Assembly: GCA_945874665.1 (NCBI GenBank)
Contig: CAMCHJ010000016.1
Span: forward strand, 1-44,792
Length of the DNA: 44,792 bases
Source of the DNA: Chitinophaga pinensis
GTDB taxonomy: Bacteria > Bacteroidota > Bacteroidia > UBA7662
Direction of reading: 5' to 3'
Numbering within the stretch: the stretch's first letter is position 1; every line of letters starts with the position of its first letter. Both the position numbers and the translations under genes were made by a program. Shown here piece by piece: positions 28,604 through 37,395 of this stretch. Under the pieces are notes generated by a model. The model ran no database searches and was not told the DNA's origin. It saw only the letters and a program-made list of their open reading frames with translations.

Positions 28604-28829
28604 CAATAGTTATGACCGCAAACATAATTAATAATTCGGATTCTACAAAGAAAATTCTCTACAGGAGCTTCCGCGCGCACAGGCCATCACGATGCTGCCA
28701 AGTGAAGGCGGTATTTGGCACGGGCAAATTGATATGGACGCAACCCGAGTTAGCTGTTGGTTTAGCCGATTTGGATAAAACAAGTTATTTTACTTTCGTA
28801 TATAGTTCACAAGCTAAAAACTAAAAACC

Positions 28830-30860
28830 ATGAGTCGCTACCTTACCAAATCCAGATTTAAAGAGGCACTAGCGTGTATAACAAAATTATATTATACCAA
28901 AAAGAAGGAGGAGTATGCCGATACACAATTGGCCGACCCGTTTTTGGAGGCACTGGCCAAAGGGGGCTTTCAGGTGGGCGAATTAGCCAAATATTACTTT
29001 ACCGATGATCCTGTTGCCGAAAATATCACCATCAATACCCTAAACTATGAGGCAGCGCTTGCCGAAACCGAGCGTAGGTTAGCCATGCCCGGCAGGGTGG
29101 TAATTGCAGAGGCTGCCTTTAAATTTGAAAACTTATTTATCAGGGCAGATATTGTAGTGAAAGAAAATGACACCCTGTATTTATATGAAGTGAAGGCAAA
29201 ATCGGCCAGTGACGAAAATGAGGATACCAGTACATTCTTGTCGAGCCGTGGTGACAGGGTAAGCTCCGATTGGGCGCCCTATGTGTATGACTTGGCATTT
29301 CAAAAACATGTTATGGCACATTGTGCGTTCAGTTGCAATTACCAGATAAAAGCACATTTAACGCTGGCCAATAAAGATGCTGCAGCGAGCATCGATGGAT
29401 TGAATCAGTTTTTTAAAATAATAAAACAGGATGAAGATGGGTATAAAGTTGTAGCTCCTGCAGGACTTAAGAGAAATCAATTAGGCAACCAAATTCTTAA
29501 AAACATCAATCTGGATGAAGTGATTGAAAAAGTGTGGAATGTCTTTGCCGTACCTACTGATATTGCTGCTAACATGTCGTTTGTTGACTTTGTAAATCAC
29601 GCATCCGGCATTTACCATGGGAATGAAAGGGAGTTTACTGCCATCGGCAAAAAATGTAAAACTTGTCAATACATCAATAAAAACAAGGAGAGCGGATTAA
29701 AAAGCGGATTTCATGAGTGCTGGAAAGAACATACCCAATACAGCGATGAACTTTTACAAAAACCATTAGTTACGGAACTATGGGGTGGTAAAGCCGGTTC
29801 GCAATCGATTACCCAAAAGCTGATTGAAAATAGCATATACTTATTAGAAAACACGAAAGAGGAACTTATTGCTCCCAAAGCTACATCTCAGCCAATAACG
29901 GGTTTGTTGCCTTTAGAAAGAAGAATGACTCAAGTAATTAAAGTGCGCGATAACGATACCTCAAGTTATTTTGAAGCGACAGGGTTAAAGGATGAAATGT
30001 ATAAATGGACTTATCCATTACACTTTATTGACTTTGAAACCAGTATGGTGGCACTCCCTTTTCATAAGGGCCTAAAACCTTATCAAGGCATTGCATTTCA
30101 GTTTTCGCACCATGTGATGCACGAAAACGGAACTGTAGAGCACAAGAGTCAATTTTTGGCAACAGAACCTGGCGTGTATCCTAACTATGATTTTGTAAGG
30201 GCACTAAAGCATGAGCTGGAAAATGACCAAGGTACAATATTCAGATATCACAACCACGAAAACAGCTACCTGAATATGATAGCCACACAATTGGAAACAA
30301 ACCCCGATGCACCCGCAGATGCTGTAGCATTGGTTGAGTTTATTAGAAAAATTACACACAGAAAAATAGGTAAAGACACTGTTTGTGGTGAGCGTAATAT
30401 GGTCGATTTGTATGAATTGGTGCTGCAGTATTATTATTCCCCAAATTCCAAAGGCAGTAATTCATTGAAACAAATTTTGCCGGCTGTAATTAAAGACAGT
30501 GCTTACCTGAGACAAAAATATGGCACTAAGGGTATGTATGGAAAAGAACTAGCCGTGAAAAGTTTAAATTTTGATGACCACGTGTGGATTGACCCAAACA
30601 AAAACCATGACCCATACAAAACGTTACCAGCGGTTTTTGATAATTACAACCGAGAAGTACTGGATGAATTAATAAAAGATTTTGATGAGGTCGGGGACGG
30701 AGGCGCAGCCCTCACCGCTTACAACTATTTACAATTTGCAGAGGTGCCACACGAGCAGCGAGCCCTTATAGCCGATGCCCTGTTACGCTACTGTGAGCTA
30801 GATACCCTCGCTATGGTGATGATTGTTGAGGGGTGGAGAGAGATGATGAATAACCTTTGA
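28830..30860 (+). CDS. DUF2779 protein: Cas4-like nuclease fused to a DEDD exonuclease domain
   Basis: This 676-residue protein combines two nuclease domains. The N-terminal half looks like a PD-(D/E)XK fold of the Cas4/RecB type, with D107, E120 and K122 (RADIVV...LYEVKAK). Cysteines at 16, 276, 279 and 297 sit as in the iron-sulfur cluster of Cas4. The second half is DUF2779, an RNase H-like DEDD domain: D401/E403 in HFIDFET, H474-E477 in YHNHENSYL, and D658 in YCELDTLA. It probably degrades or processes nucleic acid. It starts a plus-strand operon with two unknown genes and is divergent from the HsdS-like operon. No CRISPR array is near. Confidence 0.82.
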   Translation: MSRYLTKSRFKEALACITKLYYTKKKEEYADTQLADPFLEALAKGGFQVGELAKYYFTDDPVAENITINTLNYEAALAETERRLAMPGRVVIAEAAFKFENLFIRADIVVKENDTLYLYEVKAKSASDENEDTSTFLSSRGDRVSSDWAPYVYDLAFQKHVMAHCAFSCNYQIKAHLTLANKDAAASIDGLNQFFKIIKQDEDGYKVVAPAGLKRNQLGNQILKNINLDEVIEKVWNVFAVPTDIAANMSFVDFVNHASGIYHGNEREFTAIGKKCKTCQYINKNKESGLKSGFHECWKEHTQYSDELLQKPLVTELWGGKAGSQSITQKLIENSIYLLENTKEELIAPKATSQPITGLLPLERRMTQVIKVRDNDTSSYFEATGLKDEMYKWTYPLHFIDFETSMVALPFHKGLKPYQGIAFQFSHHVMHENGTVEHKSQFLATEPGVYPNYDFVRALKHELENDQGTIFRYHNHENSYLNMIATQLETNPDAPADAVALVEFIRKITHRKIGKDTVCGERNMVDLYELVLQYYYSPNSKGSNSLKQILPAVIKDSAYLRQKYGTKGMYGKELAVKSLNFDDHVWIDPNKNHDPYKTLPAVFDNYNREVLDELIKDFDEVGDGGAALTAYNYLQFAEVPHEQRALIADALLRYCELDTLAMVMIVEGWREMMNNL

Positions 30861-30882
30861 ATAAAGACTTACAATTATAATA

Positions 30883-31437
30883 ATGCAATTCGACGAATAT
30901 TATCAGAAACAATTTTTGACAGAAATAAAAACACTTTCTTTTGAAAAGCCAAGTAACGTGATAGTTGAAACTCCTGAAAGTTTTGGGGTCGACAGTAGCA
31001 CTGTTTTTTTTGGTGGTAAGGAGTGGGAAAATTGTGCGAACGATTTAAAGTTTATTAGAAATAAAAGCTATTTTTCTCTTTGTCTATTTGGTATGGTGTG
31101 TAATGATTTAAACATGCATTCGAATTTCAAGGATCAATACCCTAAATTTCGAAGCCTCACTCAATACCCAAAGTTTGGTTGGACAGGGTATGGTTGCCAT
31201 TTTGAATCCCCTCATTGGTTACTAGGCAAACCCTTAGAATTAGGGTTAGTTTCTTATGAAGGAAGTACATTAGCTGATTTTGTAAGCTTCTGGAAAAATG
31301 ATGCTTCGGTTTTCTTTACCCAAAGCATGGCTGAAATTGATTTTGATTTATATTTCGATAAATTAGTTAATGACCAGGTTTTTGAAAAAACAGAAGCGCT
31401 ATTAGCTATAAAAAAGCACTTTCTCGAAAGTGTATGA
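30883..31437 (+). CDS. Unknown protein, 184 residues
   Basis: I do not recognise a family. The protein is soluble and aromatic-rich, with a cluster of Gly, Trp, His and Cys (FGWTGYGCHFESPHWLL) in the middle and acidic helices at the end. It starts 22 bases after the DUF2779 gene on the same strand and is 33 bases before the next gene, so the three are likely one operon. Confidence 0.75.
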   Translation: MQFDEYYQKQFLTEIKTLSFEKPSNVIVETPESFGVDSSTVFFGGKEWENCANDLKFIRNKSYFSLCLFGMVCNDLNMHSNFKDQYPKFRSLTQYPKFGWTGYGCHFESPHWLLGKPLELGLVSYEGSTLADFVSFWKNDASVFFTQSMAEIDFDLYFDKLVNDQVFEKTEALLAIKKHFLESV

Positions 31438-31470
31438 TATGTCATTTCCGAAACAAAAAGGATTAATAAT

Positions 31471-32730
31471 ATGGAAAACGAAATATTAGTAAGCGCAATC
31501 ATCCATTTTCCCGATTTGTCATTTAATTCAGACCAGTGGGGGTGGAATGATGCGATTGTAAAATGGGATGAGGAATCCTATGGATACCAGTGGGTGGGGC
31601 TTAAAAAACAAAATGGGTCTGAAATTTATTTTGAAAACACTTACAGCTTAAGTGATGGCAAATGGTTTTTTTTACGGGGACTCACGCTAGCGAAAGTTTA
31701 TCAGCAAAACGAGGAATATCATCTTTTATCTGATGAAGGAATTGTGTTAATAGCTTTTAATAGCTTTCCTTCTGACCCGACTGACTTGCGTGCCGATAAG
31801 ATGGATATTTTTGATGAGGACAAATGGAAAAATGTAACGTATTGTTTTGATTTTTTTGAGCGCGTTTCAACTAGAAGCTTGCAGGAAATCAACTTCGGAT
31901 ATGACAAGGTTTTTGAAGAAGGAATAAATAAATATTTTTTGCGTGATGCGCAAGATTATTGGGCCTCTTGTGAGTTTGACAATCTATGTACTTCATGGAA
32001 TATTTCAGGAGTAGGTGCAAGAAGCCTACCTTATGATCAAATGTTCAACTATCATGATGATAATGGTACATGCTTGGTGAAAAATAATGGAAAGTATGCG
32101 ATAATAAATCGATGGTTTCAAAGAGTAACGCCTTGGTTTGATGATTTTGTTGACAATGAAAAACTTTCTGAAATTATTGATGCCGAAGCCACCATCCCCA
32201 AGCATTTAATTTCTGTGAGAATTAACAATGAAGTGCTCTTTTTGGAACTTTGTGGCAATTTCGTACATGATAAAATCTTCAATCCACTCGCTTTTTTCAG
32301 CGATTTGAATAACGCTAAAAAACTGTATGACCCTTGTATGGTGTTAATTATAGATGAAAATGATAAAGATTCCCACACCTACGCTCCTCAGGAACTAATA
32401 GAAGACGGTATCATACGAATTGCTATTGAAGAGGATTATATGGAACCAGAAGATTCTGCACTCTATCCTTGGATTATCCCCTTTTATATGGGATATATGG
32501 GGTATTTTGCTTTGAAATATAATGTAGGTGTAATGAGAAAATTTGTTGAAGAACATAACGCATGTATGGGAATAACACCTAGCGGATATAGAATAGCACA
32601 AAGATTTCTAATTAAAAAGACTAAGTCAGTTGTATTGGATATGAATATAAAACCTAGAGGGTTGTCCCCCTACAACCCCGGGCCAGGCACAAATCCAAAT
32701 CCTAAATCGTATCTGTTTTTTAAAGAGTAA
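31471..32730 (+). CDS. Unknown protein, 419 residues
   Basis: I do not recognise this acidic, aromatic-rich protein. It lacks a signal peptide. A short hydrophobic segment (YPWIIPFYMGYMGYFALKY) near residue 340 might touch a membrane. The C-terminus is proline- and glycine-rich (PYNPGPGTNPNPK). It is the third gene of the DUF2779 operon. A conflict-system role is suggested only by context. Confidence 0.75.
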   Translation: MENEILVSAIIHFPDLSFNSDQWGWNDAIVKWDEESYGYQWVGLKKQNGSEIYFENTYSLSDGKWFFLRGLTLAKVYQQNEEYHLLSDEGIVLIAFNSFPSDPTDLRADKMDIFDEDKWKNVTYCFDFFERVSTRSLQEINFGYDKVFEEGINKYFLRDAQDYWASCEFDNLCTSWNISGVGARSLPYDQMFNYHDDNGTCLVKNNGKYAIINRWFQRVTPWFDDFVDNEKLSEIIDAEATIPKHLISVRINNEVLFLELCGNFVHDKIFNPLAFFSDLNNAKKLYDPCMVLIIDENDKDSHTYAPQELIEDGIIRIAIEEDYMEPEDSALYPWIIPFYMGYMGYFALKYNVGVMRKFVEEHNACMGITPSGYRIAQRFLIKKTKSVVLDMNIKPRGLSPYNPGPGTNPNPKSYLFFKE

Positions 32731-32775
32731 AATTTTTTAAGGAATGATAGATTCGCTAATGCCAATCATAAGAAG

Positions 32776-32808
32776 AAGCAGTTGCTAAGCAGTCGCTAAG
32801 CAGTCGCT
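32776..32808. repeat. Three tandem copies of an 11-base unit
   Basis: AAGCAGTTGCT, AAGCAGTCGCT and AAGCAGTCGCT follow each other without gaps in the spacer between the 419-residue gene and the DUF262 gene. Nothing else about them is recognised. Confidence 0.5.
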
Positions 32809-32861
32809 TTTTCGTGACTTTAAAGCACCAAACAAAAAAACAGCAAGTTGAATAAACTTAA

Positions 32862-33017
32862 ATGAAATAAATCAAATGCCCACACTGCAACGAGCCTATA
32901 AAATTGACGAAGCAGGCCAGCGTGACAAAATATTTTAACAGATTTCAACGGGCTAACCTCTCCAATCTCTCTATCTTAGTCGAAACCAGAAACCCAATTG
33001 CCAATGTCGTATAAAAA
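32862..33017 (+). pseudogene. Possible broken zinc-ribbon ORF
   Basis: The frame reads ATG AAA TAA and then stays open for ~47 codons: IKCPHCNEPIKL and a basic tail up to VV-stop. CPHC is a typical half of a zinc ribbon. A single base in the third codon would restore an ORF starting MK-x-IKCPHC. It ends 14 bases inside the start of the DUF262 gene. It may be a nonsense-inactivated small gene or chance. Confidence 0.35.
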
Positions 33018-35307
33018 CACGAACCTCCTGGAGATCATCCGTAAAATTGAAAGTCACCAGATTTGCCTGCCCTCCATCCAACGGAAATTCGAATGGAAAC
33101 CAGACCGCATCGAAATGCTGTTCGATTCCATCCTCAACGATTACCCGATAGGCACTTTTCTCATCTGGGAGATCCAGCAGAAAAACGTGAGCAAATTCCG
33201 TTTCTATGAGGTCAACAATGAATACGATTTTGATGAAGGGAAATGGCAGAAACAACGCACCCAGGCCACGGCACTGCCGGAACTATGGGCGCTCCTCGAT
33301 GGACAGCAGCGACTGACCTCCATCAGCATCGGCCTGCAGGGATCCTACACCCATTCATCCCGCGGAAAAAAGATCAAACGAAAACTCTATTTCAGTCTGT
33401 TCGACCGCCCCGGAGAGGAAGACTACCGATCCTTCCGGTTCTTCGCAGATGGCGATCACCTGAAAGATAAAAACAACATTTGGATCCCCGCCAGCCTCTT
33501 CGTTAACGAACTGGAAGTCTTTCATAAAACCTTACCAATGGAAATCGAAGGCTATTCGCAAATCGAAGAACATATAAAACTCTGCATCGATAATAAATCA
33601 GATGACATCAAATCCCGATGGGAAGGATGGACATCCAAAAATGAATACCTGAAGATAGGCACCCGTATCCACCAGTTCGCCAATAAGATCGCCAAGCCCG
33701 ATGCATTCAGCTATTATCTCATCAGCAACAACATAGACCTCGATATCTGCAACGAGATCTTCGTGCGGATCAATAGCGGTGGTGTCAAACTTTCCAAGGC
33801 CGATCTACTTTTCTCTACCGTAGTCTCCGAATGGGAAACCGGCCGGGAAAAAATCGATGAACTCATCAAAGAGGTCAAAAAAATCGGTTTCGAGATCGAC
33901 TCGGATTTCGTGATGCGCACCTGCCTCTACCTCACCTATAGTCCGATCCTCTTCAAAGTGGATACGTTCAACGACAAAACCATTCATAAGATCATCTCAT
34001 TGTTCAACAGCACCGAAGAAAGAATTGGCATCTACGATACCGTTATCCAAACTTTTCAGTTCCTGAAAATGAAGCTGGGCCTGACCGACAAGATGCTGAA
34101 ATCCACCAACGTGGTCATTCCGGTTATCCATCACCTGTTCCACGGAGGAAAACTCGGCGATGAATCTGTGGAAGAGGTACAGAAATTCATCTACATCTCG
34201 CTGCTCCAAAAAACCTTCGGCTCACATGGCGATACGCTGCTCAAAGATCTTAGAGAAGGAGTTTCGGCCGATGAGAGCTTCCAACTCAAAAACGCTGCGT
34301 TTAGCTATGCGAAGATCATCAGCAAAATTGGCGAAGACACCAAACGATATCTCTACAATGTAAATATAGCCTGGGCGGAAAAACTGCTGACCACCAAATA
34401 CGGTGCCGATGCCTGGCTCATCCTCTCGCTTATCTTCGGTAGCCTGCGGTATGAATACCAATCGTACGACCAGGATCATCTGCATCCGAGATCAAAATTC
34501 ACGAAGAAGAATTACCCCGGCGACCTCAAAGCGATCGCGGATAAGATCGATGCCATCCCCAGCCTCACCTTCTCCACTCCGGAGGAAAATCGATTGGATA
34601 AAAAAGCACATTCGCTGAAAGCGTATGTAGACGAGATCCTGCCCGTTCGCAATCCAGAATGGTTAGCACAATACCGGACCTTTAATAAGATCGATGAAAC
34701 CAGTTCGCTGGAGCTCGCGGATTTCCCCGCCTTCTTCGAGACCCGTAGGCAAAAAATGCTGAACATCCTGGTGGATAAACTCCAGCTCAATGCGAATGCA
34801 CCTGAGCCGGAACCGGACCCAGAAGATGTGTACATCGATGAACCGGATGAGGTGTTAGAGGCTATGGAAGAATTCGCTCCTGTGGAGGAGGCTGATCGGC
34901 GAGAGGAGCTGGAAGATGGGATTGCTGATACTACGGAAAACCGGCGGCCACCAGGATACATCGCAGAAACAACTTTAGCAATTCTCAGATGTGCAACGAA
35001 AATCAACGCATCAGTGCCATCCCGCATAGTGGAAGCCGATTTAACTCTATATCAGAGAAAAGGCATCGTGGCATTGCAATTTAATTATGCCAATTACAAC
35101 TATGTTTTTGAAGTCCCATTTACTCGGCCTTATTTAAATAAAGAAGCTGGAACATTTGCCAATTTACTGAACCTAAACCAATCGAGAACGCAAAATAACG
35201 AACAATTTCAAGCCTTAATTGAAAGAATCACTAACCAGTATACCGCAAATCCTGCCATTGAGATAGCGTGTCAAATTCAGTTAGTGAGGAATGAGGAAGT
35301 AAGGTAA
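33004..35307 (+). CDS. DUF262/HNH nuclease protein (GmrSD-like restriction)
   Basis: This 767-residue protein has the DUF262 (ParB/Srx-like) domain at the N-terminus: LPSIQRKFEWKPDRIEMLFDSIL, YPIGTFLIWEI and LLDGQQRLTSI, as in GmrS. A helical middle carries RINSGGVKLSKADLL. An HNH-like motif follows (YDQDHLHPRSKF, ~residue 495). The family includes type IV restriction enzymes against modified DNA. ATG 33004 is preferred to the TTG two codons earlier. Most of the gene is richer in G+C and in CTG/ATC codons than its neighbours, while the last ~110 residues, behind an acidic Pro/Glu linker, are A+T richer. This suggests a recent import or fusion. It stands alone as a transcription unit. Confidence 0.82.
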   Translation: MSYKNTNLLEIIRKIESHQICLPSIQRKFEWKPDRIEMLFDSILNDYPIGTFLIWEIQQKNVSKFRFYEVNNEYDFDEGKWQKQRTQATALPELWALLDGQQRLTSISIGLQGSYTHSSRGKKIKRKLYFSLFDRPGEEDYRSFRFFADGDHLKDKNNIWIPASLFVNELEVFHKTLPMEIEGYSQIEEHIKLCIDNKSDDIKSRWEGWTSKNEYLKIGTRIHQFANKIAKPDAFSYYLISNNIDLDICNEIFVRINSGGVKLSKADLLFSTVVSEWETGREKIDELIKEVKKIGFEIDSDFVMRTCLYLTYSPILFKVDTFNDKTIHKIISLFNSTEERIGIYDTVIQTFQFLKMKLGLTDKMLKSTNVVIPVIHHLFHGGKLGDESVEEVQKFIYISLLQKTFGSHGDTLLKDLREGVSADESFQLKNAAFSYAKIISKIGEDTKRYLYNVNIAWAEKLLTTKYGADAWLILSLIFGSLRYEYQSYDQDHLHPRSKFTKKNYPGDLKAIADKIDAIPSLTFSTPEENRLDKKAHSLKAYVDEILPVRNPEWLAQYRTFNKIDETSSLELADFPAFFETRRQKMLNILVDKLQLNANAPEPEPDPEDVYIDEPDEVLEAMEEFAPVEEADRREELEDGIADTTENRRPPGYIAETTLAILRCATKINASVPSRIVEADLTLYQRKGIVALQFNYANYNYVFEVPFTRPYLNKEAGTFANLLNLNQSRTQNNEQFQALIERITNQYTANPAIEIACQIQLVRNEEVR

Positions 35308-35467
35308 AGCGTTTCTATTTCCCGAGAAATTTGGCACAATCCTGCTTTAATGTCCTTCATTACGGAGGTCGTGTTGAGGCAATTACAACTCTTGCCAATG
35401 CTCAAAAGCCTTGACGATCCCCCATCTACCAATCACTTTCTAGGCGTTGAAGCGTAAGGGTTTCGAA

Positions 35468-36406
35468 TTAGTTAGGTTCTTCTGTGACTTGGTTTATTGG
35501 AAGCTGTAATTTTTTAAAATAATCAAGTACAGTCTTAATGTCCATCCGAAGGGCGATTTGGATAATTCTGAATATTTCTTCTCTAGGCATTGCTTCTTTT
35601 TTGCCAATTTTTTGCAGGGCATTTTCAATGTGCTCTTCGTGAAAACCGCCTTCAAAACTGCGCAAGCAATCCAGTATGAGCCATGGACCTAACTCATAGT
35701 AATCATATTGTTTGTAAACCTCTTCCGGAAAAACGCCAGTCTCTTTCATTTTCTTTTTTACATCCATATTTAATTTGAGGAATGCAGTTTTGGCTTGTTC
35801 GATGGAAAGAATCTCGTCAAAATTTCCTAGTAGAAGGTAATAGAGATCAGCAAAACCTTCTTCTCGGAACTTAAGAATAAAGTATTTATAAAGTTCCGAA
35901 GTCTCACCCGATGATTTATAAACAGAAGCTTTTTCAATTAATTGATGGTCAAGCATATGCAAGAGTTCGTGTTCCCACGTAAATAGGACTTTGGGATTTG
36001 CTGATAAATCTTGCCAGTTTTTTGAAAGATAGTGTGCCATTAATCTTTGGTCTGCATTGAATTGATACTCACCGTGTGCTGGTTTAGATTTATCATAATG
36101 ATAGCCAGCTATAGCGTGTTCGTTCCCTGTAATCCCGAACAAATCTATCCATACAAAGAGGCCTTTTATGATGTGATTTTCGAATAAGGGGTACAGGTTA
36201 TTAAAAGCAGTTTTTACAATTTCTGTTGTTTGTTTTTCTATTGATTGATACAACAAAACATTACAATCATTGTAAATAACCCCCATTCCATCAGCATCGT
36301 CATCATGGTTGAAGCCGGGTATCCACGATACCCATTCTACTTCTTTTGCTGAGTCATCGTCTAATGGATGTGGCGATAAATAAGCAACTATATTCACATC
36401 TTGCAT
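35468..36406 (-). CDS. HExxH metallopeptidase-like protein
   Basis: This 312-residue cytoplasmic protein has a zinc motif HELLHMLDH at residues 146-154 and a downstream REEGFADLYY at ~181-190, whose Glu could be the third zinc ligand, as in gluzincins. The surrounding sequence is not a family I can name. An N-terminal ~100 residues of acidic sequence precede it, and a helical C-terminus follows. It is a single gene on the minus strand. No neighbour of known function tells its substrate. Confidence 0.72.
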   Translation of the reverse strand: MQDVNIVAYLSPHPLDDDSAKEVEWVSWIPGFNHDDDADGMGVIYNDCNVLLYQSIEKQTTEIVKTAFNNLYPLFENHIIKGLFVWIDLFGITGNEHAIAGYHYDKSKPAHGEYQFNADQRLMAHYLSKNWQDLSANPKVLFTWEHELLHMLDHQLIEKASVYKSSGETSELYKYFILKFREEGFADLYYLLLGNFDEILSIEQAKTAFLKLNMDVKKKMKETGVFPEEVYKQYDYYELGPWLILDCLRSFEGGFHEEHIENALQKIGKKEAMPREEIFRIIQIALRMDIKTVLDYFKKLQLPINQVTEEPN

Positions 36407-36754
36407 ATAGGTAAAGTTAGCAAACTAAGTATTTAAAGGTGGTTTTTTCGGATTTATATCAGTATGACGATAATGCTAAACGAATAGCATTAGTTCTTGT
36501 GGCTGTGAGGTGATTAAAATCAAAAACGGCTTTAACAAAACCAATCCCATATATTGGGCAGCTTTATTACCTCTTTTTTAAGATTGAATACATCATTTCA
36601 GAACAAAGTATGGTAACATTGTTTCTCGGTTAGTTACTTCTAATGGAGGAGTTAATTAAAACTCACTTACAAATATAATCAGCATATAATACAAAACTCC
36701 AAGTATATTTTAAGCTTGTTGGGTGCTGATTTGATTGTAAATGTGATTAAACAG

Positions 36755-37369
36755 ATGGAATCTTTTGGAGAAATCCAGTTATTTACAAACGATTTCGTTT
36801 TAAGTCATATAAATCACGCAGCCAAAATGCATCATCTAATCATTCACCCTCAAGATCCTTCTACAGATTTTCTGAAAGAAATTTACAAGGATATCCCCGA
36901 CCACAGGGTAATTGATAAAAAAATTAGCTCTAAAAGACTTACTGAAGCTATAAACCAGGCAGAAAGAATCATATTTCTAGGTCATGGCTGCTCAATTGGT
37001 TTACTCGATTTCTATAGTTCTAAGAAAATCCAATTCATGATTAATCACAAACAAGTGCCCTTGATAAAGGACAAAAATGAATGTTTATTCATTTGGTGTC
37101 ATGCCGATGAATTTGTTTGGTATCACAAACTAAGCGGATTTTGCACTGGTATGTTTATATCTGAGCTACAAGAGGCAGTTCAATATGGTTTTAAGGATGC
37201 TACTCAAGCGGAAATAGACCTGAGCAATAAAGAATTCGTGAAATTAGTTGCTAATCATTTGCATCTGCCAACAAAAGAATTATTAACAGCAGTAAAACTA
37301 AATTATGCACAATTGGCAGCGCAAAACACGATTGCTCAATTTAATTTAGATCGTCTTTATGCATTTTAG
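36755..37369 (+). CDS. Protein with caspase-like His-Gly / Cys pattern
   Basis: I do not recognise the family by name. The visible pattern resembles caspase-fold (clan CD) peptidases: strand IIFLGHG with His-Gly, then ~38 residues on CLFIWCHADEF with Cys in a strand end. These would be the catalytic dyad. The frame extends to a TTG at 36716 and further, but no ATG precedes 36755 (MESFGEIQLF). So a start at 36755 or at the TTG is possible, and 5' damage cannot be excluded. GFCTGMFISELQEA after the Cys looks conserved. The gene is convergent with a small secreted protein. Fold assignment is inference. Confidence 0.55.
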   Translation: MESFGEIQLFTNDFVLSHINHAAKMHHLIIHPQDPSTDFLKEIYKDIPDHRVIDKKISSKRLTEAINQAERIIFLGHGCSIGLLDFYSSKKIQFMINHKQVPLIKDKNECLFIWCHADEFVWYHKLSGFCTGMFISELQEAVQYGFKDATQAEIDLSNKEFVKLVANHLHLPTKELLTAVKLNYAQLAAQNTIAQFNLDRLYAF

Positions 37370-37395
37370 TTTTAAATAAAGGCTTAAGTGATTCT

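Noticed and set aside
28576-28824. An 82-codon plus frame in the DUF2779 leader
   Set aside because: Its first ATG lies within the promoter -7 region, the peptide has no recognisable pattern, and a different frame competes in the G+C-rich patch.
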